Assembly: GCA_959601045.1 (NCBI GenBank) | Contig: CAUGNZ010000002.1 | Location: 39,033 to 103,032 of the forward strand | DNA from: an uncultured Collinsella sp. | GTDB taxonomy: Bacteria > Actinomycetota > Coriobacteriia > Coriobacteriales > Coriobacteriaceae | Direction of reading: 5' to 3' | Length of the DNA stretch: 64,000 nucleotides | Shown here: piece by piece, positions 1 to 6,875 of the stretch | How positions within the stretch are numbered: the first letter of the stretch is position 1 | How the letters are laid out: each line of letters starts with the position of its first letter | Program-made: the position numbers and the translations under genes | Notes under the pieces: generated by a model | The model's database searches: none | What the model was told of the DNA's origin: nothing | Seen by the model: the letters and a program-made list of their open reading frames with translations, nothing else

Positions 1-896
1 CAGCGGTCCATGACCAGATGGCCGGTCTTGGGATCCATGGCGTTGAGCTTACCGCAGGTATTGGCGGTCTTGAGCACCGTGACGTCGTCGGCACCAGCAG
101 CAATGGCATGCGCAAAACCGGCGATGGTCGAGTCGCCGGAACCCGTTGCGTTCACAGCCGCAATCGCGGGCGTCTTGGCGCGGAACGCGCGACCCTCATG
201 GAAGCCCACCGAACCGGCAGCGCCCATCGAAACGACAACCCAGGGAATACCGGCAAAGCGGCCATCGGCGGCAAGCGCCTCGCGCAGGGCATCGACATCA
301 TCGGTCGTAAAGGACGTACCCAGTAGGCCGTTAATCTCGGTCAGGTTGGGCTTTACGAGCTCGGGCTTGGCATCGGACTCCAGCGCTGCCTCCAGCGATT
401 CACCCGAGGTGTCGAGCAGCACCTTGGCGCCCGCCTCCTCGGCGATCTTGACGAGCTCGGCATAGTAGCCGGCATCGACGCCACGCGGCAGCGAGCCCGA
501 AAGCGTCACGACGTCCGCCTTCGCTGCAAGCTCGGCGAACTTGGCCGTAAAGGCCTCGAGCTCGGCCGGGGCGATTTGCGGGCCGCTCTCCAGCAGCTCG
601 GTCTGATTACCCTCGTGCAGAATATTCAGGCAAATGCGCGTCTCACCGGCGATGGGCACAAAGTCGTTCTTGACGCCGTCGGCATCCATAAGCTCGGCCA
701 TATAGGCACCCATGTGGCCGCCAAGCAGACCAGTCGCGAGCACGTCGTCTCCCAGTTGCAGCAGCACGCGGCTCACGTTGAGGCCCTTGCCGCCAGCGGT
801 CTTTTCGGGCGTCACACGGTTAACGTCGTCAATGACCAGCTTGTCGAGCTGATAGCGCGTATCAATCGACGGGTTCATGGTAACGGTCAGAATCAT
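1..896 (-). CDS. lacC: Tagatose-6-phosphate kinase LacC (copy 1, C-terminus cut by window edge)
   Basis: PfkB/ribokinase-family sugar kinase that phosphorylates tagatose 6-phosphate to tagatose 1,6-bisphosphate in the cytoplasm. The reading frame opens with ATG at 896 (MILTVTMNPSVD), the typical start of LacC and 1-phosphofructokinases, and carries the TAGGKGLNVARV substrate-binding segment and, near the left edge, the GSGDST catalytic-base motif. Compared with the complete paralogue at 17960-18895 about 13 C-terminal residues lie outside the window. It follows lacX by 53 bp in the order lacA-lacB-lacX-lacC, so it is probably the last visible gene of the lactose operon. A 1-phosphofructokinase role cannot be excluded from sequence alone, but the lacAB context favours LacC. 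Confidence 0.9.
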   Translation of the reverse strand, partial: MILTVTMNPSIDTRYQLDKLVIDDVNRVTPEKTAGGKGLNVSRVLLQLGDDVLATGLLGGHMGAYMAELMDADGVKNDFVPIAGETRICLNILHEGNQTELLESGPQIAPAELEAFTAKFAELAAKADVVTLSGSLPRGVDAGYYAELVKIAEEAGAKVLLDTSGESLEAALESDAKPELVKPNLTEINGLLGTSFTTDDVDALREALAADGRFAGIPWVVVSMGAAGSVGFHEGRAFRAKTPAIAAVNATGSGDSTIAGFAHAIAAGADDVTVLKTANTCGKLNAMDPKTGHLVMDR

Positions 897-949
897 ATTG
901 AACTCCTGTTCCGGGGCGGCATGACCCACCCCAAACATACGATAGCTCG

Positions 950-1831
950 TTAAAGGATCTCGATCTCAAAACCGCGAATGACGGTCTCCCCCGGCTTGGC
1001 AACCAGGCAGCCACGCTTGTGCTCCAGAATATCGTCCTCATCGGAGCAGGTAGACAGGCCGCCCCACGGTTCCACGGCCACAAAGTCGCCCTCGGGCTTG
1101 CTCCACACAATCAGGTATGGCATATCAGGGAACGTCAGGCGCACGCCCTTGTCCTCGGTTTTCTTGGTCAGCGTAACCACGCGGCTCTCGAGCACGTCAA
1201 AGATGGTCTCCGCGAAGTCGAAGAGTTCGTGGGTAAGCGGCAGGTTCTGGTCGATCATGGGGTTCTTACTGCGATGCTCAACATCAATCAGGCCCGTCGA
1301 GGGAACGGCAGTACAGAGCTCGGCGGCCTCACGCTGATCAAAACGAAGCTCATAGTCGTCATAGGACTCGCCCTCGTCGAGCGGGCACTTAAAGCCGGGG
1401 TGGCCACCCACAAAAAACGGCATGTCCTCGGTGCCCTCATTGGTCACCTCGTACGACACGGCCACCTTTTCCGAATCGACCTTGTAGCGAGCAACGATCT
1501 TAAACGGATACGGGTACTGCTCGAGCAACTCGGCATGGTCGGCAGAGCTTAGGCTCAACGCAGCCATGTTGTCGCTCTGCTCCTCGAGCTTCCACTCCTG
1601 CTTGCGGGCAAAGCCGTGGCGGGCAAGCTTGACCTCGCGGCCACCCATGGTCATTGCGTGACCGTCACGAAGGCCGCCGCAAATCGGAAAGCAAATGGGT
1701 GCCTGGCCCGACCAGACCGAAGGATCGCCCTGCCACAGGTACTCGCGACCGTTGGCTTTAATCGAAGTGAACGATCCGCCAGCCGTGCTCAGTGCCACAC
1801 GAATAGAACCGTTATCAAGAACAAACTCCAT
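950..1831 (-). CDS. lacX: LacX-like aldose 1-epimerase family protein (copy 1)
   Basis: A 293-residue galactose-mutarotase-fold protein of the LacX/YeaD-like group. The start at 1831 (MEFVLDNGS) is preceded by a purine-rich AAGGGAAGG; an upstream in-frame extension has no such site. Recognisable segments are GREYLWQGDP near residue 30, FPICGGLRDG near 50, KLARHGFARKQEW near 70, FFVGGHPGFKCPLDEGE near 145 and AVEPWGGLSTCSDE near 255, the His and Glu placements expected of epimerases. In Gram-positive lac operons LacX accompanies the tagatose-6-phosphate pathway; its exact substrate is unproven. A second copy at 18955-19836 is about three-quarters identical by eye. Confidence 0.88.
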   Translation of the reverse strand: MEFVLDNGSIRVALSTAGGSFTSIKANGREYLWQGDPSVWSGQAPICFPICGGLRDGHAMTMGGREVKLARHGFARKQEWKLEEQSDNMAALSLSSADHAELLEQYPYPFKIVARYKVDSEKVAVSYEVTNEGTEDMPFFVGGHPGFKCPLDEGESYDDYELRFDQREAAELCTAVPSTGLIDVEHRSKNPMIDQNLPLTHELFDFAETIFDVLESRVVTLTKKTEDKGVRLTFPDMPYLIVWSKPEGDFVAVEPWGGLSTCSDEDDILEHKRGCLVAKPGETVIRGFEIEIL

Positions 1832-2069
1832 AGGAGCCTTCCCTTTCGTACGCCAGCCCGCCAAGTCAATAGGGCTGATAGAAAACCGGCCCGCGCCCCC
1901 TCACAGAAACGCGAGCCGTCAATTGAAAAGCTGCAGAATGCCGGGGACCGCCAAGAGCGAAGCACTCAAGCCAAGCAAGCAAACGTGTTATCGGAGCAGC
2001 TAGCTGTACCAGAAAGCTTCGCAACAACAAGGGCAACCCCACAGGCACCCTCAGCGTCAGCGAGCGGCG

Positions 2070-2157
2070 CTCAGGTGCCCCAGGTCGCCGCGAAAGAGGA
2101 GCGACGCGTACTTCATGTACGCGAGCGACGGTTTGAGCGGCGAGATGGGGTGCCTGG
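2070..2157. repeat. Long imperfect intergenic hairpin between lacB and lacX
   Basis: The 377-bp gap 1832-2208 contains a large imperfect inverted repeat. Its core is CGCGTAC (2105-2111) and GTACGCG (2117-2123) around a 5-nt loop, extended outward by GAGCGACG-like arms and by a GGTGCCCCAG / TGGGGTGCC outer pair. The rest of the gap shows no gene. Such a structure could be a dispersed palindromic repeat or an RNA processing or stabilising element between operon genes. Which is unknown. Confidence 0.6.
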
Positions 2158-2178
2158 GGGCCGCGCAGCGTCGACCGA

Positions 2179-2202
2179 TCCGGCGTTTGTTAAAACGCCG
2201 GA
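2179..2202 (-). terminator. Hairpin just downstream of lacB
   Basis: A perfect 10-bp stem TCCGGCGTTT / AAACGCCGGA with a 4-nt loop lies 7 bp after the lacB stop. It lacks a clear U-tract, so it may attenuate or protect the mRNA 3' end rather than stop transcription fully. It separates lacAB from lacX-lacC. Confidence 0.55.
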
Positions 2203-2208
2203 ACCCCC

Positions 2209-2733
2209 TTAGTCGTGATACTCGCCGCGGTCCCACTTCTCGAGGAACTCGTCAAAGAAGTGCGGGTCAGCCTGAGCCTCGGCGTCGGCCTTATTGCAAG
2301 CGTCAATCTTGGCGATCAGGGCGTCGTGCTCGGGAGTCTTCTCGTAGGGCTCCTCCAGGAAGGCAAGCATAATGTCGGCCATCAGGAACTCACCGGTGAT
2401 CTTACCGCCAAAGCCCACGATGTTGGCGTTGAGCTCGCGACGGGCATACAGGGCAGAGGTCATGTCGCGAACCAGGGCGCAGCGAGCGCCGGGAACCTTG
2501 TTGACGGCGTTGGTGATGCCGATGCCGGTGCCGCACAGGGCCACGCCAAAGTCGGCCTTGCCGCTGGCAACAGCCTCGCCCACGGCCTTACCATAGATGG
2601 GATAGTGCGTACGGGTGTGGCTGTAGGTGCCGCAGTCGAGCACCTTGTAGCCAGCCTGCTCCAGGCGGTCGGCCAGATAGATCTTCTCGTCCGTAACGAT
2701 ATGGTCGCAACCGATTGCGATGGTCTTCTTCAT
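2209..2733 (-). CDS. lacB: Galactose-6-phosphate isomerase subunit LacB
   Basis: Subunit B of the heteromeric isomerase that converts galactose 6-phosphate to tagatose 6-phosphate. The 174-residue protein begins MKKTIAIGCDHIVTDEKI, carries the GVALCGTGIGITNAVNKVP phosphosugar-binding stretch and ends DPHFFDEFLEKWDRGEYHD, a C-terminus characteristic of LacB. Length matches the family (about 171). AAAGGAC precedes the ATG. It lies 63 bp after lacA in the same operon; LacA and LacB work together as one enzyme. Confidence 0.97.
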   Translation of the reverse strand: MKKTIAIGCDHIVTDEKIYLADRLEQAGYKVLDCGTYSHTRTHYPIYGKAVGEAVASGKADFGVALCGTGIGITNAVNKVPGARCALVRDMTSALYARRELNANIVGFGGKITGEFLMADIMLAFLEEPYEKTPEHDALIAKIDACNKADAEAQADPHFFDEFLEKWDRGEYHD

Positions 2734-2796
2734 CAGAACGTCCTTTCGTCTGAATTCACAAGTTGAGGTAGAAGTTCGAGTTCTCGGTGGCTCTCG

Positions 2797-3225
2797 TTAG
2801 GCCATCTTGTTGAGCATGTCGACACGGATCTGGTGACGGCCGCCGGCGTACTGAGCGCGCAGGAACTCGCGGGCGATCTTCTTGGCGACCTCGGTGCCCA
2901 CAACGCCCGGGCCCATGGTGACCATGCGTGAGCCGTTGTGCTCGCGGGTCATGTAGGCGGAACGCTCGTCGGAAATGTTGGCGACGACCATGCCCTTGAT
3001 CTTGACGGCGGCCATATAGGAGCCGACGCCGTACTTATCGAATGCGAAGCCCTGGGAATCCTTGTGCTCCAGCAGGTCCTTGGCAACGGCGGTCGCGGAA
3101 TCGACAAAGTCCGCAGCAGGGGTCTCGGAATAGTCGACGACCTCGTGACCGTCGGCGATGAGCATCTCCTTGATGGACTCCTTCATCGACATACCGTCGG
3201 CATCGGAAGCGATTACAACCCTCAT
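2797..3225 (-). CDS. lacA: Galactose-6-phosphate isomerase subunit LacA
   Basis: Subunit A of galactose-6-phosphate isomerase (RpiB/LacA/LacB family), 142 residues as expected. Diagnostic segments are FDKYGVGSYMAAVKIKGM, SDERSAYMTREHNGSRM and the C-terminal GGRHQIRVDMLNKMA. The ATG at 3225 follows a strong AAGGAGGATGTC ribosome-binding site. It is the first gene of the leftward lacA-lacB-lacX-lacC set, and its upstream region carries a LacR-type box and a 21-bp-spaced direct repeat (separate entries). Confidence 0.97.
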   Translation of the reverse strand: MRVVIASDADGMSMKESIKEMLIADGHEVVDYSETPAADFVDSATAVAKDLLEHKDSQGFAFDKYGVGSYMAAVKIKGMVVANISDERSAYMTREHNGSRMVTMGPGVVGTEVAKKIAREFLRAQYAGGRHQIRVDMLNKMA

Positions 3226-3319
3226 GACATCCTCCTTGAGAGATACGCAGGTGCGTAGTTTCTGTTTGGAAGTGTTGAATCGCGCTCAGGTCCGGGCATC
3301 TGAATGTGCGGTTCTTCAC

Positions 3320-3337
3320 TGTTCATGTTTATTTGAA
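3320..3337 (-). promoter_or_regulatory. Candidate LacR (DeoR-family) operator upstream of lacA
   Basis: On the minus strand this reads TTCAAA-N7-GAACA, the same spaced motif found upstream of lacF (5385-5402) and of the lacR-like gene (13691-13708). It also sits within a TGTTCA-N8-TGAACA inverted repeat. A second inverted repeat, TTTGTTC-N6-GAACAAA, lies at 3376-3395. DeoR-family LacR is known to bind AT-rich repeated TGTTT-like sites, which fits; binding itself is inference. Confidence 0.55.
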
Positions 3338-3397
3338 CACATTCGAACATCGGGTGCAACCATTATTTGTTTATCTTTGTTCTTTTTTGAACAAATA

Positions 3398-3426
3398 CCG
3401 TTCACGGTTGATTGCCGACCGTTTGA
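3398..3426 (-). promoter_or_regulatory. Direct repeat AAACGGT / TGAACGGT at 21-bp period upstream of lacA
   Basis: On the plus strand ACCGTTCA at 3398 and ACCGTTTG at 3419 are offset by exactly 21 bp, two helical turns. The same half-site and the same period recur at 5426, 6610, 27546 and 27768, always upstream of PTS or lactose genes. Probably the site of a tandem or dimeric regulator that has not been identified here. Confidence 0.5.
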
Positions 3427-3465
3427 GCCCGGCGCAGACGTAGCGACCATGTGTTCAACAGACAA

Positions 3466-3498
3466 AAGGGCGGCCGAGAACGTGTCTCGGCCGCCCTT
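3466..3498 (-). terminator. Rho-independent-type hairpin downstream of the 3533 membrane-protein gene
   Basis: A 14-bp perfect stem AAGGGCGGCCGAGA / TCTCGGCCGCCCTT with a 5-nt loop lies 34 bp past the stop of the leftward gene 3533-4546. The flanking A/T residues allow function in either direction. Confidence 0.75.
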
Positions 3499-3532
3499 CT
3501 TACGGTTGATCTTCCAAAGATCGCTTTGCCGC

Positions 3533-4546
3533 CTACTCAGACTGCCCACTCTTCTTGGCATGTTTGGACGGAGCGCTCAAGAAACGACCCGTCAGATAGT
3601 TCGCGGGACCGGAGACATCAATCCCCAGCAGCACGTGTCCTAGCCATAGGAACGCCACGAGCACCAGTAGAGGAATCACGCACGAGGTCACGATCATCAC
3701 GATGACGCCTTCGATGAGGTCGGTCACCTGCTGCACGATCTTGTCGGTCATCTGCTTGGCACCGCTGGTCACCGACGTGACCAGGCTCGAGGCCCCGTCA
3801 GTCAACTGCTCGAGCACGTTTTTGGACTCCGTGGTCTCGGACTTTTTCTTGCTTGCTTTGGAGCTGTCGCTATCTGCCGCACTCGCAGCGTCGGCCGCCT
3901 TTTGCTCGGCTGCCTCGATGCTCACTCGATACGTTTCGTCGACCTTTTGCGACACCCATACGCTTGCAGGCACCAACGCCATGCCGATCATGGCAAGCAC
4001 CAGCACGCGAGTCGCCACGCGGCGCAGGACGGCGCTCGTGCTCCAGCGCCCGTGAATGCCGAACGACACCGCAAAGAGCACCAACGCAAGCGGGATTAAG
4101 ATGCCCAAGCCAACTGACCACAAAATCGTGAGCAAATATTTCTCTAGGTATAGCACGGCAAGCACGATACCAAGGTTGCCTGAAAGCTGCGCGAGCTGCT
4201 CGGCGACCGGCGTTCCCGTATCGCCCGGCAGCGCCGTGATGCCCGCAGACAGCGCCACGCACGAGGTCGTGAGTGCCAAAACGTTGCCCTTCTTTTGATC
4301 GATGACCTCGATGGTGGAGTCCCAAGTCTTGGTATCGGCAAAATGCGGACGAGCTACAAAGCCCGACAGCAGCGCCAGCACCACGAGCGCAACGATAAAG
4401 CCAATCTGGAGCTTTTTGTTTGCGCACACGACATCGGACAGGCTGGGCTGCAGCTCGGTTACCGTCGTATGCTCGGTTATCTGGACAGGACGCCCATGAG
4501 CCATCTCATACGCGTCTCTTTTTTGAATTGATCCGTTGTCCGGCAT
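3533..4546 (-). CDS. Multi-pass membrane protein of unknown function
   Basis: I do not recognise this 337-residue protein. It has a short cytoplasmic-looking N-terminus, hydrophobic segments near residues 46-66, 85-105, 115-165 and 178-200, then an Ala/Lys/Ser-rich, charged stretch (about 205-245) and an amphipathic VLEQLTDGASSLVTSVTSGA region before a last long hydrophobic segment at about 275-310. The start at 4546 is supported by GAGGAGG at good spacing. It sits between the lac regulatory region and lacF but has its own terminator, so a link with lactose use is not shown. Confidence 0.75.
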   Translation of the reverse strand: MPDNGSIQKRDAYEMAHGRPVQITEHTTVTELQPSLSDVVCANKKLQIGFIVALVVLALLSGFVARPHFADTKTWDSTIEVIDQKKGNVLALTTSCVALSAGITALPGDTGTPVAEQLAQLSGNLGIVLAVLYLEKYLLTILWSVGLGILIPLALVLFAVSFGIHGRWSTSAVLRRVATRVLVLAMIGMALVPASVWVSQKVDETYRVSIEAAEQKAADAASAADSDSSKASKKKSETTESKNVLEQLTDGASSLVTSVTSGAKQMTDKIVQQVTDLIEGVIVMIVTSCVIPLLVLVAFLWLGHVLLGIDVSGPANYLTGRFLSAPSKHAKKSGQSE

Positions 4547-4660
4547 TTGGATACCTCCTCATTCCGGCCTGTATTGCGGTGGAAAGTATACCCACCCATC
4601 GAAAAACCGAACGGCAGGAGGCGCAACAAGCTGCTGCATGATCCGCCCGCCATGAAATGG

Positions 4661-4796
4661 GCCCATCTACTACGTTTAACCGCCCATCCCCGACCATGCC
4701 ACAAAGCGAAAAAACAAAACCGCAGGTAGAAGTCCTGCGATTTTTCATGAAACGCGGGTGTGTTCGAGGGTATCGGGTTAAACGTAGTAGATGAGC
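4661..4796. repeat. Palindromic element, copy 1 (18-bp perfect terminal inverted repeats)
   Basis: Left arm CATCTACTACGTTTAACC (4664-4681) is repeated exactly in inverted form at 4776-4793. The interior holds CAAAACCGCAGGTAGAAGT (4715-4733), which reappears inverted in the second copy at 15022-15173 and as a lone 19-mer at 27587-27605. No open frame is present, so it is a non-coding MITE- or REP-like element. The rest of the 4547-4960 gap holds only the lacF terminator. Confidence 0.7.
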
Positions 4797-4900
4797 CAGT
4801 TTCGTGGCGAGCGCTGCCAACCGATCCTCCGGGGACGGGAAAAGCGGGTCATTTGGGGCTGTCGGCCCCTATTTCGCCGCAACCTAGATAGATGGAATAC

Positions 4901-4934
4901 AAAAAACCCTGCCGCGGATAGCGGCAGGGTTTTT
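4901..4934 (-). terminator. Terminator of lacF
   Basis: Stem CCCTGCCGC / GCGGCAGGG with a 5-nt loop, flanked by A and T tracts on both sides. On the minus strand it lies 28 bp after the lacF stop and is followed by six T. Confidence 0.9.
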
Positions 4935-4961
4935 GGAAGGGGACGAGGTTGTGAGGGTTCG

Positions 4962-5300
4962 TTAGGCGAGCTTGGCCTCGAGCTCAGCGATGCGCTTGTA
5001 GGCATCGATGGTAAAGCGGGTCTGCTTCTCCAAGATCATGGTGGTCATGAGGGTGTCCTGAGCGTGGGCCATGATGAAGGTCATCTCCATCTCGCCGCCG
5101 CCGGCCTCCTGCGAAAGCAGCTTGGTCTGCGTGTCGTGGGCGCCAATGAGTGCATCGCTCGCATCCTTGTGCAGCTGTTCGGCCTTCTCAAAATCACCCT
5201 CGCGAGCAGCATCGAGCGCTGCAAGCAGATCAGTCTGGGCGTCACCCGCGTATGCGACGATCTCGAATCCAACCATCGAGATTTCTTCTTTGGTTGCCAT
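4962..5300 (-). CDS. lacF: PTS lactose-specific enzyme IIA (LacF)
   Basis: Cytoplasmic phosphocarrier that passes phosphate from HPr to the IIB domain of LacE. At 112 residues it has the length of the PTS lactose/cellobiose IIA family, forming a helical trimer in known members. His79 in IMAHAQDTLMTT is the phosphorylated residue and nearby Asp82 matches the metal-binding Asp. AAAGGAA precedes the ATG. It lies downstream of the LacI-type regulator gene and apart from lacE, which is divergent, but both regions carry the same candidate regulatory motifs. Confidence 0.95.
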   Translation of the reverse strand: MATKEEISMVGFEIVAYAGDAQTDLLAALDAAREGDFEKAEQLHKDASDALIGAHDTQTKLLSQEAGGGEMEMTFIMAHAQDTLMTTMILEKQTRFTIDAYKRIAELEAKLA

Positions 5301-5384
5301 ATTGCGTTCCTTTCACATATGAACCAATGGAGAGCATCGCGTCCGGGCATACGCGCTGCGTTGTGTATGACAGAAACATTAACA

Positions 5385-5402
5385 TTCAAACAAAACAGAA
5401 CA
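5385..5402 (+). promoter_or_regulatory. Candidate LacR operator upstream of lacF
   Basis: TTCAAA-N7-GAACA, nearly identical over 19 bp to the site upstream of the lacR-like gene (13691-13708). It lies 85 bp before the lacF start. A further GAACAATATCGAACAC stretch follows at about 5469. Confidence 0.55.
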
Positions 5403-5425
5403 ATGCAAAACGCAATTTCGAGCTA

Positions 5426-5454
5426 TGAACGGTCGATTTTCGCCCGTGAACGGT
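5426..5454 (+). promoter_or_regulatory. TGAACGGT direct repeat, 21-bp period, upstream of lacF
   Basis: Two perfect TGAACGGT units start at 5426 and 5447. This is the best-conserved example of the motif described at 3398-3426. Confidence 0.55.
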
Positions 5455-5514
5455 TTTTAAACCAATGCGAACAATATCGAACACAATTAGTGGCAACCCA
5501 AACAGGTCCACACC

Positions 5515-6519
5515 CTAGCGTACATCGCGCACCGTATCACCCTCTACGAGCATGCCGGGGATCAGCATGTGCTCCACGCCAGACGCACCCCCCTCGGCGC
5601 CGGCAATCTTGTCGACAGCCCACATGCCGACGCGCTTGTTGTCAAAGCGCACCGTGGTCAGGCGACGGTCGGGCACGATGTCGCCCAGACTATCGTCAAC
5701 ACCCACTACGCTCACGTCCTGGGGCACGCGCTTCCCGCGCGACTCGAGCCCGCGAATGCAGCCGTAGGCCATGGCATCGTTGGAAGCATAGATGGCGGTA
5801 CAGGTCGGATCGTCCGCTAGAGCCTGACCGGCAGCATATCCGCTCTGTGCCGTCCAATCGCCACGGACGAGTCGCGGCGGCTCAATACCATGTGCGCGCA
5901 GTGTCTCACGCCAGCCTTCCTCGCGCTGCATGCCCGAAAGCGAGCGCTCGGGGCATGAGATAAAGTGCACGGTCTTGTGCCCCTGCACCAGCAAGTACTC
6001 GACCACCTGGCGCGAGCAATCGAACTGGTCGTTATCGACCGTTGAACAGAGCGGGTGCTCCAGCATGGTAACGAGCACCGTCTGCATACCGGGCAGCGGC
6101 TCGAAGGTGCCAAAGTCCGCCGGCATGCGATTCATGATCACAACCATGCCATCCACCGGAAGTGCGCTCATGCGCGACGATGCACTCTCGAGGGTATACG
6201 GATGCCCGTCTACTTTAGTTAGGGTGATGGCATAGCCGTGTTTGTCGGCCGCAGCGGTAAAGCCCTCCATACGGTCGAGGTTGCCGGTGCCGGTAATGTT
6301 GAACATGGCGACACCGACGGTCTTAAACTTGCCGCGGCGCAGCGATCGACCGGCAAAATTGGGACGATACCCCAGCTCGCGCATGGCGGCACGCACGCGC
6401 TCCTTGGTCTCGGGGCGCACGCTGGGCGAATCGTGCACGGTGCGCGAGACCGTCTGCTCCGAGACGCCCGCGAGACGCGCCACGTCCTTAACGGAAACCG
6501 ATTTTTTAACAGCGGCCAT
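5515..6519 (-). CDS. LacI-family transcriptional regulator
   Basis: Sugar-responsive DNA-binding regulator, 334 residues, normal length. The N-terminal helix-turn-helix and hinge are clear: VSVKDVARLAGVSEQTVSRTVH (residues 7-28) and RAAMRELGYRPNFAGRSLRRG (43-63). The rest is a periplasmic-binding-protein-like effector domain (TVGVAMFNITG, AIYASNDAMAYGC, VSVVGVDDS). It is divergent from lacE and upstream of lacF, so control of the lactose PTS is likely. A TTACGCGTAA palindrome at 6729-6738 is a candidate operator. The inducer is not evident. Confidence 0.92.
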   Translation of the reverse strand: MAAVKKSVSVKDVARLAGVSEQTVSRTVHDSPSVRPETKERVRAAMRELGYRPNFAGRSLRRGKFKTVGVAMFNITGTGNLDRMEGFTAAADKHGYAITLTKVDGHPYTLESASSRMSALPVDGMVVIMNRMPADFGTFEPLPGMQTVLVTMLEHPLCSTVDNDQFDCSRQVVEYLLVQGHKTVHFISCPERSLSGMQREEGWRETLRAHGIEPPRLVRGDWTAQSGYAAGQALADDPTCTAIYASNDAMAYGCIRGLESRGKRVPQDVSVVGVDDSLGDIVPDRRLTTVRFDNKRVGMWAVDKIAGAEGGASGVEHMLIPGMLVEGDTVRDVR

Positions 6520-6609
6520 AGGTCGATCTTTCTATGTCAACGATGCCATTGGCGGCACCCTACGCAGTCAAATGAACGCCTTCAAGTATATCCAACACCT
6601 CCCCCACAA

Positions 6610-6638
6610 TACGTTTACCACCTAAAACCTACCGTTCA
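6610..6638 (-). promoter_or_regulatory. Weaker copy of the 21-bp-period motif upstream of lacE
   Basis: ACCGTTCA at 6631 is exact; its partner TACGTTTA at 6610 matches at six of eight positions. On the minus strand the 14-mer TCGGTGAACGGTAG around it is identical to positions 27764-27777 upstream of the mannose-family PTS. Confidence 0.4.
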
Positions 6639-6728
6639 CCGACAATCTTGCTTCCCCGAACGGCTTTTGTCGCCCAAATGTTAACGTTGCCATTGCGCAA
6701 ATACAGAGCCACCGGGCGGCTCAAACGT

Positions 6729-6738
6729 TTACGCGTAA
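6729..6738. promoter_or_regulatory. Candidate LacI-family operator
   Basis: Perfect 10-bp palindrome TTACGCGTAA with a central CG step, the usual shape of LacI/GalR operators. It lies between the divergent regulator and lacE. Confidence 0.45.
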
Positions 6739-6875
6739 GGAATCGATGGTTCGCAGGCATAGGAACCACTGGTTCGCGTCTTTTTTTGTGTCGCAAAATG
6801 GCAACGTCAACATTTTGGCAACCGAACGCCAAAAGCTACCATCGTTGCTAACCCACCGACTCTTAGGAGCATTGC

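Larger units (their letters stand above)
6520..6875. other. Divergent regulatory region between the lacI-type gene and lacE
   Basis: About 356 bp without a gene. It contains the TACGTTTA / ACCGTTCA pair at 6610 and 6631 (21-bp period), the palindrome TTACGCGTAA at 6729-6738 centred in the GTTTACGCGTAAGG context expected of a LacI-family operator, and the lacE ribosome-binding site TTAGGAG just before 6876. Confidence 0.55.
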
